The notes: generated by a model from the sequence alone, not told the origin. Positions 12,776 through 27,100 are shown, counted from the stretch's first letter. The stretch: DNA of 64,000 nt from Acanthaster planci (GCF_001949145.1 NW_019091374.1:1042999-1106998); one strand, 5' to 3'. Program-made: numbers and translations.

Positions 12776-15700
12776 TAGAACCCACCTCAACATCAGATTA
12801 AAACGACGCAAACTGTAAAACTGCAAATGATTTCCACACAACAGAGACTGCTGCATAATATCGCATCCCTAATAGAAGCCGGACCCGAGGAAGAAGAGAA
12901 CTGAAAGATACATCCAGCACAGGGATTGTAACAACGACAACAATTGAAAACTCCACAGCAGTCTGACAAAGGATGAGTTCTGATTGATTATACCAGTATC
13001 TCCGAAAAAGTACTCCTACTTACAAGTCAGCGGCACAGCGGCCAGTTACAAGGCTTCTCCACTTAGCTCTATCTTCTGCAATCTCAAAGATTTCCTTTGA
13101 TGCAAGGATTATATTTTCAGACAGAAGTCTTGTAATGTGCTGTGCGCACAAGAAGAAAGGTCTTTTTTTGCTAGAATCCCAAACACGGGTTGGTGCGTGG
13201 AGAGCACAGAGATCATCTGAGCACAATTTAGCGTCCAAAAATTCTAAAATCTGCGGAAATCCTGACAAATCACAAACCTGACCTGAGTTGTCAAACAACA
13301 ACTTTGTAAATCTAAATGCACCTTTGAAACTCTCCTAAACAAAATGAACTTCTCATGACCTGCAATGCAACGCACAACTAATACATTTCCAGGAATAAAG
13401 CACCGTGCACAATGCCTTCAAATGTCAGCTGTGTTCTTGTTTAAACCCAGCTGATTAAACCAACCCCCCAACCTCCCACCAATTCTTGACTGCGCCAAAT
13501 GGCTCGTTCTGCATTCAAATCACCATGACGACACAAGCACCAGCACTAACTCGCAGCCAACCTATTAAGGTATATTAATGCCCAGTTACTGATGTCTACC
13601 AGGGCAATTTATAAGGCGAGCAGAGAGGATTCATCTATGGCTGGTCAGTGCGTAATGGTGGAAAATTGCCCCTGTAAATTTGAGTACAATGAATGCGCAG
13701 GGAGTTTCTAGGATGGAGTTAAACATCAACCAAGACTGTTTTAAGCTTGGGACTCCTACCTGCTGTTGGACAACAAATGAGTGTGTGCTCCCAACTTTTG
13801 TGGGTCTAACAATTAAATGATTGCTTTGTGGACACAGCTCTCGGCCCTGAAGTGGTGATGCTTGTACGACAGTGTTCAAGTACAAGTTAATTTGGAGCAG
13901 TTGGGGGCAATATTTTCCCATACTTTTTTGATCCAGCATTATTAGTCTTGAACAACTGGGGAACAACCATGCACAGATGCCTGTCTTATCACATGACCAG
14001 AACCAAAAAAACATGGGAAAAAACTGGCTCACACACAGCCCCGCTGAAAAAATGGACAATTGTTTCCAGGAAATCAGAGTAGAACTTAACAGATGAATTT
14101 CATCAGGCTTTTAAATGTTTTTCAGCCTTTGGTTTTTAAATTTACTGTAGCATTGGATCCTGTCAGTTCCATTTAGATAATGAAATTCTTTTGCAACTTG
14201 CTCACAATCACAATAACTATTAAGAAAAAACTACCTCAATGATAAGGCTAGGCTCAGATGACAACTTGGAATTAAATCTGAACCCGCTGGAGTCACAATC
14301 TATTCAGAGCTGATGCCAACATGTTCCCCATGCCTAGAAGGCAAGGAAAGAGTCCGCAATAAAAATTAACTAATGGAAGCAGAAGTGAATACTGCTGCGT
14401 GGCACGCCGTATGCTTTTTGTTTGATTCAATTTGTTTCTTTCAATCTTACTCAATTTGGCCAGTTTCAGAACTCACTGCTCAAAGCAATCAAGCGCTGTC
14501 TGAAATTGACTCTTCGGGAACTGGAATTGGTTGCAACAGTGAGTCAATTCCTAGAAAAAAGGAGTCCCATTTCCTAATTCAAGTTTGGAATAAATGCTGG
14601 CGCAGCTACCCTTGCGAGACGGATGTCTACAGCAATCTGAAAAAAATACTTCAACTTGTTTGCAAGTCTCCCCTGGCTCACTGCGTGCACAAAAAAGCAA
14701 CCTCTCACAACATTCACTTTAATGAATTGGACTGCGGTTTACCGGTGGCTGCCCCGGATGAGTTGCTGCAGGCCAGCTGCATTCTGAACTCTGGAGCAAC
14801 AATTTGTGAGCATGCCCCAAGAGGTTTGATGGGAAGTGTTTGTGCCACATCTCTCACCATGTCCCTTTTCTTGTTCCTTTGAAGAATGCAGGCGCCTGTA
14901 ATTTTGAACATGGTGACATGAGCAGCCACTGTTGGAGGTGGAGGAGATCCGACACGAGTAGCCACGGTCTGATAAGAAGGGAGGGGAGCCAGTAATGAGA
15001 ATGCTGTGGAGGAAGTAATGAGGCAGTAGGAGGGGCATTGGCTATAGGGCTGGGGGAAGCAGTGTAGCCAGGGTTCTTACCACAGGGGCAATTAGGGGAT
15101 GCTAGATGTTCCCGTCTATAGTAGTGCATAATTCAGATGCCTGAGACATGTTAATTAATTAACATATCAATTCAAAGCTTAGTTTGTTTCTCATTACTTG
15201 GCACACTTGGTCAAAGGATTTTTTTTCTGGACAAAATGTCAGTTTTGCTTCATCCGATTTGAGAAGGGCTAGTATCAGCAAAAATTATGTTTCAGGAGGG
15301 TACAAATCTGAAAAACATGACTTATGAAGAGGTCCCTTAAAGTTTGCCATAACCTGAAAACACAACCTATTGAGAAGTGATTTTTTTTTTAAACTTCACT
15401 TGAACCAAAAGAGTCCTGAAAAAAACCTTCAGCATAATTTATCAGCCAATTACCGACAATATTTTCTGACTAGAAACATAAATACCTGAAAAAAACCTGA
15501 ATACTGCGCACACTATGGCACAGACAGGAAGACAATCTAACCAACTGTCAACAAACCTGTTTTTGACCAATCCAAAGAGCCGATCTCTGCCCACACTTAC
15601 TAGGTACCCATGTGGCCTGTTTAATACAATCTAGAAGACAAAAAAATGTCTATGACTGAACATATGAGCCTTTGTCTTCATGTATGATTTAAAACAAAGT

Positions 15701-18700
15701 GAGAGACAGACAAAACAGAAGAGAAAAGCAAAAAATCCCATGTGTCTTTCTACATCTCATCAATCATTTAGAACTTCCTCAGAAATCTCGAAGGTACATA
15801 CATGCCCTCGCCTCTGAAAGCACAGTGAAAGGGAACAGAAAAAAACAGTAACGGTGAGAAGAAACTGGACAGAATCGCACAATGGCAACTGAGTCGCTTG
15901 TTTGATATGTCACCTGAGCAATCTGTCACCAATTTGGGACTCAAAGGAAATCAAGTGAAGGATGCAAACAGCAAACTGAAATATCGTTTGTTGACACACA
16001 GGTATGTGATCCTTAATGTCACAGACCGCATATTGTAAATAATAATTCTGGAGACGAAAACAGGCTCGCAATGTTTCCGCCTTTTGACAAGACTGCAATT
16101 TGAAATTCATCAACCTCTGGATGATATACATTTGTTTGACATCCACAGCCTGAGGTACATGTACATACACCTACATGTGTGTTGGCATGCACTGTGTGCC
16201 AGTTAACCAATTTGATGACATTGTAAAACAAACTATTGTTTTGTTGCTTCCGAACAAATTTCTCGGGGAAAGCTGCTGTCTTTTTAAACTTCCACGTGGA
16301 AGAACACCAACTGCTGAAGTGACCCGTTCCCATGAGCTGACCAAAGCCCAAACTCATGTGACAGCTGGGTCTAGATTCCACTTGACTTACAAGATACATT
16401 CTGGGAAGGATTCTTCAGAAGAGGGTTGGGTGCTTTTAAGTATTAGTCCTGAATAACAATTAACTCCACAGCGACCGAGGAATGATTTAATGACCAGCTG
16501 AGCTGGGGGATGATGAGACACTTTACTCTGATTAAAGCTACCTCAAGCTACTTTATCACTTTAATTGGCTGTGTAAATGGTAACAGCCCATGAAAAAATG
16601 ACCGAAAAAACCCGAAAGCACCCAGGGTTCTCAGGTTTAGAGTCAATCTCCACTTCATTCAAAGAGAGTGACAAATTATCTTTAAACAGATGATTTGACG
16701 TCAGAGCTGAGAAAAAGAACTAACCAAAGTGGAAACCTTTTTTTTTTCTTGCGCAGGCTTTCTTTCGCTGATGTCACACTTGTTTACCACTGTGTCTTGG
16801 CATTGAATTTGAAGTTGTTGACAGAGAGACACCTTTTTTGTTCAGAATGATGCAACAAAAGGGAAGGAGGCAGGAGGGGGGGCATGGGGGCAGCTGCCCA
16901 AGATTCTGACGTCAAATAGGGTCTTGCGTTAGTTCAGCCAGAGTAAACAGGCAAAGGTGCAAGGTGTTCCCAGTTTCCTCTCTAATGAAACGCACACTGT
17001 ACCTTTGCTCCGTGTTAATTGGGTCGGCGCTGCTCCTCGGACAGGGTTATTCAGTTATCCTGCCGTACTCCTCCCTCCGCAGCACACAGAGGATACATTT
17101 TTAATGGTGCTGGGTGTGTTTTCCCATTATTATCCAATCCACAAGCATCAATAACCACCACCCTCGCGGAGCCCTGCATGTATATAAAATTCTCACCTCG
17201 GCAACTTTGCCGTATTGATCTTGCGCCAGCACTGAAAAGTAAAGAGAGTTCCTCCGTGTCAACAACCCCATTTATGTTAAATTAACCCGGCGCTGTTCAC
17301 GACATCGCCGCAAATTTTCCCTGTATTTCATTTTCCCTCCAAGCGAGCTACCCCATCGATCAGCACTCAAAATTCCAGACCTGCCTATCTCATGCACTTC
17401 TTACGTTTAGTCAGGGTGAAAGTGAACGAGACAAACAGAAAAAAAAAAAGGCCGCGCTTTTGTTGTTGAACGCCACTGCAAAGCCACTTATAGGGCCTAC
17501 TGCTTGAGTGCTTCGCATACCCACAAAATTGCTCAATTATTGATATTGCACAGAAGACTCGTTAATGCAGGGATCATCCTATCAAAGTCTTAATGTGTGT
17601 TTGGCCCTCAGGGCCCATATGGTCTGTATTGATTCGACAACCAACTAATTTTCTCCCCCCCCCAAAAAAAGAGAAAGCCTTTGAAGGCTCGTGTCTCTCG
17701 GAATAACAGTGTATCTCCTGAACTTCAATGCATTATTGTTGATGCATGAATACAGCAGCCGGCCAAGCCCAGTGTGATGACCTGAACGGAGGTAACACAA
17801 GCTGGCAGGAAAGTCATCAAATTTCTCTTGCTTAGCATTATCTCATGATCTTGCTAGTGGGTTTTTTCTCTTGGCTTTTTAAGTCATGGTATCTTGGCAA
17901 TTTCAAACGGCCAACTCACGCATGTGAAAAAAAAGAAAGGCAATCAATACCATTTTTTTTTAGTTTGTCTAATTTGTTAGATGACCACCTTGTAATCAAG
18001 ACCCACAGCTTTCAGTCAGCTAAGTTTAATGCAAACAAAAGAGAGATGTTCCACTTTTTAACAGGAAAGAGATCCCATATGTATTTCAATCTCAATCTCA
18101 TAATTCCCTCGATTCAACTTCATTTTCAGATAAAAAACTTTGAAATGCCTCTGTAATTTCATATGTTCAAATCACACAGCTTACAAAAGGTTATAAATAC
18201 CAAGTGCTGAAAAAGACAGCTAGTTTGTTTTATATATGTCAGCCATTTAAATAAATTTGTGATTCAAAGATGTTCCCCTCGCACAAATAACTAATTCCTA
18301 AAAAGAACAAACTCTTCAACTCTGTCTTTGATGGGGACCAAACAAATTCCTCCATAATTTCCAGTGATTCTGTAGATTTTCAAAACTGCAGGACAGTAGT
18401 CGACCACTCAGCCTTTGAATGAGGCCAATTTAAAAAAAAAAAAAAATAGTTTGGCATCAGTTATATTTACAGAAAACAAGGTGTTTTTTGTTTGTTTTTT
18501 CCTTTATTTTTCTTGTTTTTGGTTTTATACTTTGGTATTTCTGAGATCTGGACTGCTGCAACCACGGAATGAAAGTGCCATGTTCACTTCTGACTCGTGC
18601 ACAGCAGTACAGATGATATTGTGTGTCTGTACTCGGGTCGCATGTTGTGCGTGCACGAGATTGTGTGGGCGTTGTAGAAACTACGGTGTGACGGCTAAGG

Positions 18701-21700
18701 ACATTGGAAAAGACAACTTTTAAAGAAAAAAAAAATACATGTAAAAATTTAAAAAATCACTCAGCAAGATTTTTTTAGGCGGGCGCTGATGCTAAACTAA
18801 TAGTTTTTTTAATGTGGCCTAACTGCTACTCTCCTTCAGATCTGTTCCATCTAGTCTACACATATTAGTACACACAGGGCTGTGAAGCATGAAGTGCAGT
18901 ATCCGTGTTTCTCATTCCATGTTCCCACCCCTCAGTACAAACCCAGCTTCCTCAATCAATCGACTCCCAATAATATACAACACGGCACCTGACTCCAGCA
19001 CATGGCATTAATACGTACGAACACATAAAACTGTAAATTGCTAATTCTAACTTCGAGTACCAGCCCCCCCCCCACTTTCTCTCCTTTCCCTTCATGCATC
19101 AGGAGTCCATGAATAAACCCCGAGGCAAAGCACAGTCCTCCGTTGCAAACAAGATGCCACACACCCACCTTTTTGGTTTTTTTACCACTACATAGAGGGT
19201 GTCTTCGGACTGTTTTTCAAGCTAGTGGTAAGCAGTCTGCAACTGCAGAGAGTAAATGTGTGTAAGGGGTCTTGTAAACTGACTTTGAATTTGGGTAAGC
19301 ACTCAAGCACACAAACAATTGAATCAATCTTTGCCTCCCCCCCGGAAAAAAATGTAAAATTTGGTCTGACATTTATCCTTTAAAATAACAATGTGCATTA
19401 TTCTAATTGACACAAATCAATTTTTTTCAGCTAAGGAATAATTTCCATCATCAGCATCAATGTGTTATGACTAAATACAAAGATAAAAATACATCACCGT
19501 ACCCTAAGACGATGAGTGTGAACTTCACACAATGGTCTAGCAAAGTCAATCATACAAACCACAAATTTAAACTGTTTCTCAAAACACCTGATCCTCTCTT
19601 GAAAGAGACTTTATTTGTCAAGATCCTTTAAACTCTCCTGTTGAGTTTCTGAAACTAGTGGAAAGGCAGTGGTGAATAATTTAGTAGAAAAAGATTTTAT
19701 TGTTTCAAGTGTTTAAAAAAAAAACGTTGGATATTTTGCCCACTGCTAGAAAGCAATCTAAGGATATCTAAAGTATCTCAATTTTCTCCTTCAAAGATTC
19801 CATAACACAAAAATCCCAGGTGCTATCCTTTTCAATAAAATTTAATGACCAGAATGAACACTGATGAATGGGTGATTCATTTAGGTGATAATCAGTGGCA
19901 ATGTATCCTCAATCCACATCTTCCAATCAATCTTAAAACGAGACTGCAAGAGGCCGTTTTGTTGCCAGGGCAATTTTTTATATTAAAGGATCAATTTAGT
20001 GATGCATGGCTACCCATGCGACTCTCTCGGGGCAAAATTAAAGAAAACTGTTTTGACCTAACAGAAAAACTGCACCATATGTACGCTTTCTAGATCGTCA
20101 ATTTCGGAGATTGATAGGCCAGCTGGTAGGTAGGAAAGCCATCACAGACAAAAAGTCAACTAGGCATTAATTTGTTCTGTAAAAGGCATTGCATTGTAAT
20201 GTGGGAATGTCATATTAATGCCGCTGCCTTCTCACGTTAGTGACACACAGTACTGAACTGATCCACTTCCTTCAATTATGGACAGCAAGGAATATTTACA
20301 AGTCTGGGCAACTGAAACAATTATCTACATTATTATGAAAGAAAGTCTCTTAATTCTGTTCGACTATACTCAGCTAGATTCAGTCAGTGTATAACTGTTT
20401 TGGCACCAAGAAAAAAAATGATGTAATTATGATAAATTCGTGTTTTGAGAGATTGTAATTGCTCTGTTCATTTGTTCTGGTATTCCTAAGAAATGCGTCC
20501 CTCTGAATCTTCAGGGAAGAATAGAAGGGAATTTAATCCGATTGTGAACAAATTCAACAAAGGAGCTGACCAGGGTGAAAACTAGGGGAATAGGCAAGGG
20601 GCAGTGTACCACGAGATATGAATGCACATTTCTGTGAGGTAAATCTTTGCAGTAAACTCATTTGACGCATCCAGTTGTGAACCATGCTGAGGATACGAAA
20701 CCCCAAGCAACATGGTTGACAGTCACGCCCAGATGGCTTGTCCACTGCACACAACCAAAAAGTGTGACTTTTACAGAATTGAAGCAAAAGATTACCCTGT
20801 GAACTGGTATGCAAGTCTGCAGCTGGGCAATGAGAATTTGATCAGAGGCCTACAAGTAACGGTTTGGCTACCACAGTCATCTGCATTTACCTGTGCACAC
20901 CTTGACAGATTTATTTTTCAATTGCACTGGCCATATCAAGCAAGCCAATAAAGGAACTTTCTTATATTTCATCCTCCCCAAAATGCCCAGGGTAACTAAA
21001 TGCCGGTGGATCAGACCCGCAAAGTTAATACAAGGCAGGGGATAAAACGCGCCGGGCAAGACAGCTAATGAAATTTAATTTGCCACCCTGACCAAAGATG
21101 CGATTTGGAATGCTGTACTGCTTTGCTGAGGCCCATGTAGGCCAGCACGTGGTCATTATCCACTGCAACCCAAATCTGCTGGGGGATCCGAGAACAGCAT
21201 TTCTTATTTTGTTTCCTGGGCTGAAGGAGGGGGAGGGGGTTGGCGGGGGAGCACAGGGACTGTAATAAAGTCCTGAAATGCGATTTCAAATGAATGGTGA
21301 CAAGGGGTTTTGCAATAAATCCGCGGCCGATGCTATTACGGGCAGTGGTGTGCCTGGTTTGCTGTGGAATGCCGTAATAGGGTTCTCGCCCACACACTCT
21401 CTGCTGCAATACGCTGACTGCATCGCCTCTACCCATGAACTGGGCTCTATAAGGTGTGTGCTCATGTACCCCCATTATGTAGGGGGTTTAGGCAGTAAGA
21501 TCTTGTCCTCCTGCTATTTGAGCTCCGTGAAACTTGATTGAGTGAAACCTCCAGGAAGGCAGTCAATTTTAAAAATGGGGTGCAGCCACCCGCAAAGACC
21601 ATTGACAAAGAAGCCACAGTCACGCATGACAAGTGTGTCAAAGTCACCAGCACAGAGTAAGCAAGAAGGGATCCTTAGACAGTACGATATGGCTATGTCC

Positions 21701-22616
21701 CACACACAGTCGAAGATCAAAGTCATTCTACGTGCACTTCCTTGCTTTAAGGCAAGCTTCGTATTTTTAACACTATGATGGATTAAACAATCAAATGCTA
21801 CACGTATGTTGTACATCAAATTTTGTTGACCTATAAGTTCTGCTTATTCTGTTCCCATTATTGAATATGATCTTAATCATTCTTTGCCTTAATTCTTTTG
21901 AAAACTCACAAGAAAAAGAAAAGTTGAAACCTGTGAAAGTACAAACCTGCAACCCACTTTTTTCCTTTCCACAAACTATTCATTTCTTATTGTCATACTT
22001 TCATCTGCAATTCACTCCTCCTGGCTCAAATATTGGACATATCTGTCAGGTGGTTCAGCTTCACAATGCTTAAAGAGTGGATCTGCATTTATATTAAAAT
22101 TATGCAAAACAAAATCTTACGAGTACACAAGTAAGTTTCAAAAACAAGATGGTAAAATATCACTTCTTGCATACATATATATCACATCTGTCAAAACACA
22201 TTTAGAAAAGTTGGAGGAAATATCAGTGGCTGTGCTTCAACAAAGACACAGGAACGTTTTTAGTAAAAGCTATTAACGGATTAAACTCGAATCCTAGCAC
22301 ACTTCCTGGAGGATTTCCTGTGATACTCTGATGAAAGGTTGCACTCTCAAATACATTTGCCACATGTAATGCTTGTTCAGAAAGGTACACTTGGAACAGC
22401 AATCACTGTCTATGGAAAGAAGGCAGATGATGGATTGTATGTAAATGGGGGGGGGAATTGGCTCACCAGTTGTGACTGTGTTCTGCTTCAAAGGTACAAC
22501 TTTCTGCTCACTCAAACTGAAATTAAATAACACAAACAGCCTCTGTGATCTTATAATTGAATTCATCTAGATAACAAATAAATGGTTAAACTTCTACTTT
22601 ACTTTGCTTTACAGCC
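12776..22616. other. Non-coding stretch, a few candidate regulatory patches
   Basis: No gene recognised. The longest open frame (14373-14882, plus, 169 codons) has no known motif. An 18-bp perfect palindrome lies at 15148-15165. Positions 16957-17340 are GC-richer and contain TATATAAAA at 17181-17189. Homopolymer runs of A or T occur near 16739, 17440 and 18429. Nothing looks like an exon with both splice sites. Confidence 0.45.
15148..15165. promoter_or_regulatory. 18-bp perfect palindrome with homeodomain dimer core
   Basis: ATGTTAATTAATTAACAT is its own reverse complement. The centre TAATTAATTA is a TAAT-N2-ATTA arrangement, which known paired-class homeodomains bind as dimers. Use as a binding site is inference from the word alone. 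Confidence 0.35.
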
Positions 22617-22624
22617 AAGTGTGA

Positions 22625-23055
22625 TAAGACTGAGCCGAATAGCTGAATAACCGAATATATTGATCAATTATCGAATATTCAAATATTATTTTCCAAATTT
22701 GAATATTCAAATGTAAAATTCATGAAAGGGGAACATTTTCCTTTTGTTTTAAATAAGAAATATTGCACTATGAAGGCTTGTTTCAAGCAGATTCAAATGA
22801 AAAGTGACAAATCTTACAACAATTCAAACAGTAAAATAGAAATTTTCAACAGGGCAAGAAGTATTGTTCATTTCTTAAATCTTGCTAAATCGTGGCTGGA
22901 GATGCTCCTACACGTGACAAGCTATTCTATTGATTATAATGTACAACTGTATGGATTATTGCAATTGATTTTGTATGTGGTTTGCTCATCAACAATTTGA
23001 TCGAATTGAACGTTGAATATTTGAACAGCGAATTATTCAAATTGACTCAGCCCTA
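22625..23055. mobile_element. Non-autonomous hAT-like element, 431 bp
   Basis: The octamer AAGTGTGA is present on both sides, at 22617-22624 and 23056-23063, as an 8-bp target-site duplication. The left end reads TAAGACTGAGCCGAAT. The right end, reverse-complemented, reads TAGGGCTGAGTCAAT. Known: 8-bp duplications and short imperfect ends are the hallmark of hAT transposons. The interior is very AT-rich, with repeated GAATATT/ATTCAAAT words near both ends, and encodes no transposase. It must have been moved by a transposase supplied elsewhere. Confidence 0.8.
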
Positions 23056-23063
23056 AAGTGTGA

Positions 23064-23908
23064 TGACTTCTGAGAAACACCTCAAAGAAATTACCCTCTG
23101 GATCAAATCACACCCTGGAAATATCACAACCTTCACAAGTTTAGGAAACAACACAGAATCTCTCCATTTCAAAATTAGCGTCAAATTGGCTTCTGGTGTC
23201 AACTACAAATGATGAGTTGAATAAATCATGACGGGACTGAGAATGCGAATTACGCCCCCTGAAAACATCAGATTAACCTTCTGGGATGGGAGGGAAAAAC
23301 CTGAAATGCCTGAAGGCTCTGGCAACCCAAGGGGCAGCCCGACAGGAAGAATATATGGTGCTAACTTAATCAGTTTGGGATTTATAACAAGATAATGCGA
23401 TACAGAAGAAATTGTGTTTATTAGCTGAGGTCTCTTGGAGCATAGACCTCTAATGCAGAAAATTTGGGTCTGGCAAGACATCTTCACAAACCATGGGGAA
23501 GTCACCAGATTTTCTCTTTTATAAGAAACGGCTCAATGAATATTGTTTTGAACACCGCTTGGCGAGACTATGTGCCATGTAGTGGCTAAGGCATCAACTC
23601 GATTATCATTCAATGGTGACGCATATTCACCCGGTTTAAATTTGATTTGGGCAATCAAATTTCGATTTAGCCTCAAGAACGGTCCGGCTTTAATCTGGAC
23701 ATGGGGTGGGATGGAGAGGTGGAACTGAAGGTTGGGAGGGGGGAGGGGAAGATATGTAGCGTACAGGTAATAACAGTGTATGAGTGGATGATGGATAATG
23801 AAGGGAGTTTGGGGCTCAAGCAGGTGGAGTTAAGTACACAAAAGTCGGTTTTTATACTATGAGGGTTCCATTGTCATTCAGTAGTTTTCCTTGAGTGCAA
23901 GTAGAGCA
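23064..23908. other. Non-coding stretch, nothing firm
   Basis: No gene recognised. Positions 23560-23700 hold ATCAAATTT-like words in both orientations. The 23700-23760 part is G-rich. Confidence 0.45.
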
Positions 23909-23910
23909 TA

Positions 23911-24112
23911 CACTGTAAAAAAAATGGTGTTCAAAACAGTGTTGGGCATTTCTTCTTCGCCCAACCTTGGTTAAAGCTACCACACTGTTGGTCAATTTTC
24001 CGTCACCGTTGGTCAAACATTGGGAAGAATTTGCCCAAAGGTTCCTAAGTTGATATTTTTACCAACACTGGGCAAAGTATCGACCCAGAAATTGACCAAC
24101 CTTTTTACAGTG
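23911..24112. mobile_element. Miniature inverted-repeat element, 202 bp, TA-flanked
   Basis: Left end CACTGTAAAAAAAATGGT and right end (reverse complement) CACTGTAAAAAGGTTGGT pair closely, and both are bordered by TA (23909-23910 and 24113-24114). TA duplication points to the Tc1/mariner superfamily. Inside, TTGGGCA and TTGGTCAA words recur in both orientations, and TTGGGC...GCCCAA (23943-23966) makes an internal hairpin. No coding capacity. Confidence 0.75.
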
Positions 24113-24116
24113 TATG

Positions 24117-27100
24117 AGTACATGGGATATTTTATGTGATTGCAGGTTTTCATCAGTATAATTGGTATAAATGCATAAAGTAATTCTGGTACAAGTAAAA
24201 GTACTACAAGACTGCAAGGGTCAGTTTAGTAAAACAAATAACACCATCAGTAGATGTAATGGTCAAAGACACTGACTCTTTCACAGTTCACACCAATTTA
24301 GGGTAAAAAAAATCCTTGCAGTTGAAAAGGTAAATTTACAATGCCCCTGATGAAAAAAAAATTCATCTTGTGCTAACAGACCCCGATTAGTTTTGCTCAA
24401 TAACTGGTGTTAGTTAATCTTTACTTGGAGGATTTCTTTTCTGTTATGAAAAATATTCAAATGGGCCACGTTAAAAGTTTTCATTGTCTGACGGATTATA
24501 CTGCTCTCCTCTTCTTTCTCACTCAACTGTAAAAAAAGAAATTAAAATTGATCAGTCCTCTTCTTTTCATCAGAGGCACTTTGTAGACAAGCTCGACTTT
24601 CGGAAACGCTGCACCTGGCAATGCTTTGACAGGCCACGAGGCCACGGCTGGATTACGCGGGATCAATAAGCAGGGCAGAACAGAAGAAAACAACAACAAA
24701 AGAAAAACTTACGAGGGAAGAGATTACATTGCCAGGTACGGTATTGTCTTCAATCCATGAATGCTAACAGGATTTATGAAAACAAGGGAATGAGGAGATG
24801 GGCCGGCATGTGTTTGTGAATCTTTGTCAGCATATGTGTGGAAACAGAACACTAGAGTTCTGGTACAATGTAGTTTCTGGTCAACAAATGCCATCCCAAC
24901 AATGGTGTCTGGAGGGTACATAATGCATTATGAAACTGTACCTAAAATCTGTTGTTTTGGGGCTGGGCTGTTGCTAACGTATGTCGAAAACAACAAATAT
25001 ACATGAATCATAGGGGTTCCAAGAGACAGACAGAAAGATGTGTGGTATAGACTGGTCTGGTGATCAGAAAATTAGAAACCATTACTGTGGGGCCATCCTG
25101 TGTGTTCACGCAGTTGGTACCAGTGCTTTGCATTGTTCTTAGCCGGGTCAATAGGGTGTTGTGACTTGCCAGAATGTGCACTCGCACTCAAATTAAAAAC
25201 CCATGCAATAAACTGCACCGACTGCCATATATCTCATTATTTACACGTATGCATTATGCCTGGAGTTAATGGGAAAGTGCACAAGGACACCCTGTAAGAC
25301 TTGTGAAAGGAAAGACAACTCTCAATCACAGTCAGCAAGGAGGTACGGTAAGCAGGCCGACTCCTGAAAGCCGCCAAGTAGGCCATAAGGCACAGAGACA
25401 TCCCCAAGCTGATACAGCAACATTCTAGGTCACCATTGCCAGCACCATATCATTGCAAAGTTGCTAGAAAAGATGTTTGACTTGTGAACGCTAGATTGTG
25501 CCCTTTAAAGGGAATTTCAATTCAATTTTTTATGTTAATGCATTCGCATATTTATGAGCAAAAGTGTAATATCATCCAAGCCTACACGTACCTGTGTCAC
25601 AGCTATTTCTGCATTAACTTGCACTTTGGTGGTCTGTTTTTGTTCAGTTTGGGACGGTAAGCCAGTGAGAAAAAATTTCTTCAAAATTATTTTGGATGAG
25701 CAACTCAAGGGATAACCATTTGAACACTGAGGAAATCCCTACAATGAACCAAGTCTTCCTGCAATGACCTGTCAGCAACAGTGCCCTCGTTTGTCAGGAG
25801 AACACGGAAAAAGTTTAAATGTTTCAAGAAAAGTGCACATTTAAATCACAAACACCAAGACGAGATGTTGGTTATTTTTCTAACATTTAAGAAGAGCAGG
25901 AGATGGCCCCCAAACCTTCCATGATGTGAAGAAAAGCTTTTAATCCCAACACTGCACAAAAAAAATCACGGACAACAATAATAAGACACAGAAAATATGA
26001 GACCACATTTTCAAAATGAGCACAAGCTCTTGTAACTGAACAAAAATCAATTTTAAAGTAATGCACATAACAGCTGGATGGCCAAATTCATGGACCAGTG
26101 TTTGAACAAGATACGTCGGGAGGATGTGAGCAAATACAATGCATATCAAAGTCAACATTTTTCATGTGTCAAGTGGGCCCACAGAACACATACATGTGCT
26201 GTTGAACAAGTCTCGCGTGCATCTGAACGTTTGCATATGAGTTCGATATTGGCGCACAATCCAGGGTACATGGTGAATTCATGACAACATCTTTTTAAAA
26301 AGCATTTTCACCTAAAACACTAGACCTACGCAAGACATCACAGACAGGAATGCCTGGCATGCTTTTACTAACGAGGCAGGTGTGCTGAAACTTCACGTAT
26401 GCAACCCAAGGAGGGTGCTATCAAAAAGATGCTTTCTTGTAACATTCCACTCTCCATCAGATCAAATTTCTCCGATCTAATCAACACAACTCATCCCGAG
26501 TGCAAGATAAATGACAGCCCTGCTGCACATTAACAACCTCACCAGGTGCTCAAGTCAGAACCAGAATAATACTGATGATTAAACTTAAGAGTCATTTAAT
26601 GGCTGAAATTGACGCTTTATTACTCTCGTCCATCATGCCCATACATCACGCCTGGACTCTCGCCTCACCTAAGATTAAAATGTGCAACTGTACTCAGTGT
26701 ACTGCAAGAGCTGAGCTCATTAGGTATTGAAACAAAAATGTAAACATAAGTGGGTGTTTGATGATTTTTATTTATTTACAGTTTGTCTCATGCTGATTTT
26801 TTTTCTGTGCAGAAGGGGGCACTCTCAATTTTCAAGACACAGCTGCTCATAATGTTGCACTGTAATTTAATCCTTAACTACGTGGAGATTAATACCTTTG
26901 AAATGTTTTTTCACAAAGCAATGTTCCAAAACTGTGATGCAATATGTCTGCTGCAAGGTGGTTTTTTTTTTATTTGCATGTAGGAAACTAAAATAACATA
27001 AAATTCAGGCCGAAGTAATTGCTACCCGTCACTGTTTGGTCAAATACCACAAACTCACACTGTCAGTGATTGAAACTGATAAAAAACGGGGGAGGAAAAC

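Noticed and set aside
13631-14059. 142-codon minus-strand frame
   Set aside because: No recognisable domain and no supporting splice or start context.
14373-14882. 169-codon plus-strand open frame
   Set aside because: The longest frame in the window, but no motif, no splice signals at sensible places and opposing frames over the same DNA. Chance is the simpler reading.
21065-21475. 136-codon minus-strand frame
   Set aside because: No motif, overlapped by an equally open plus-strand frame.
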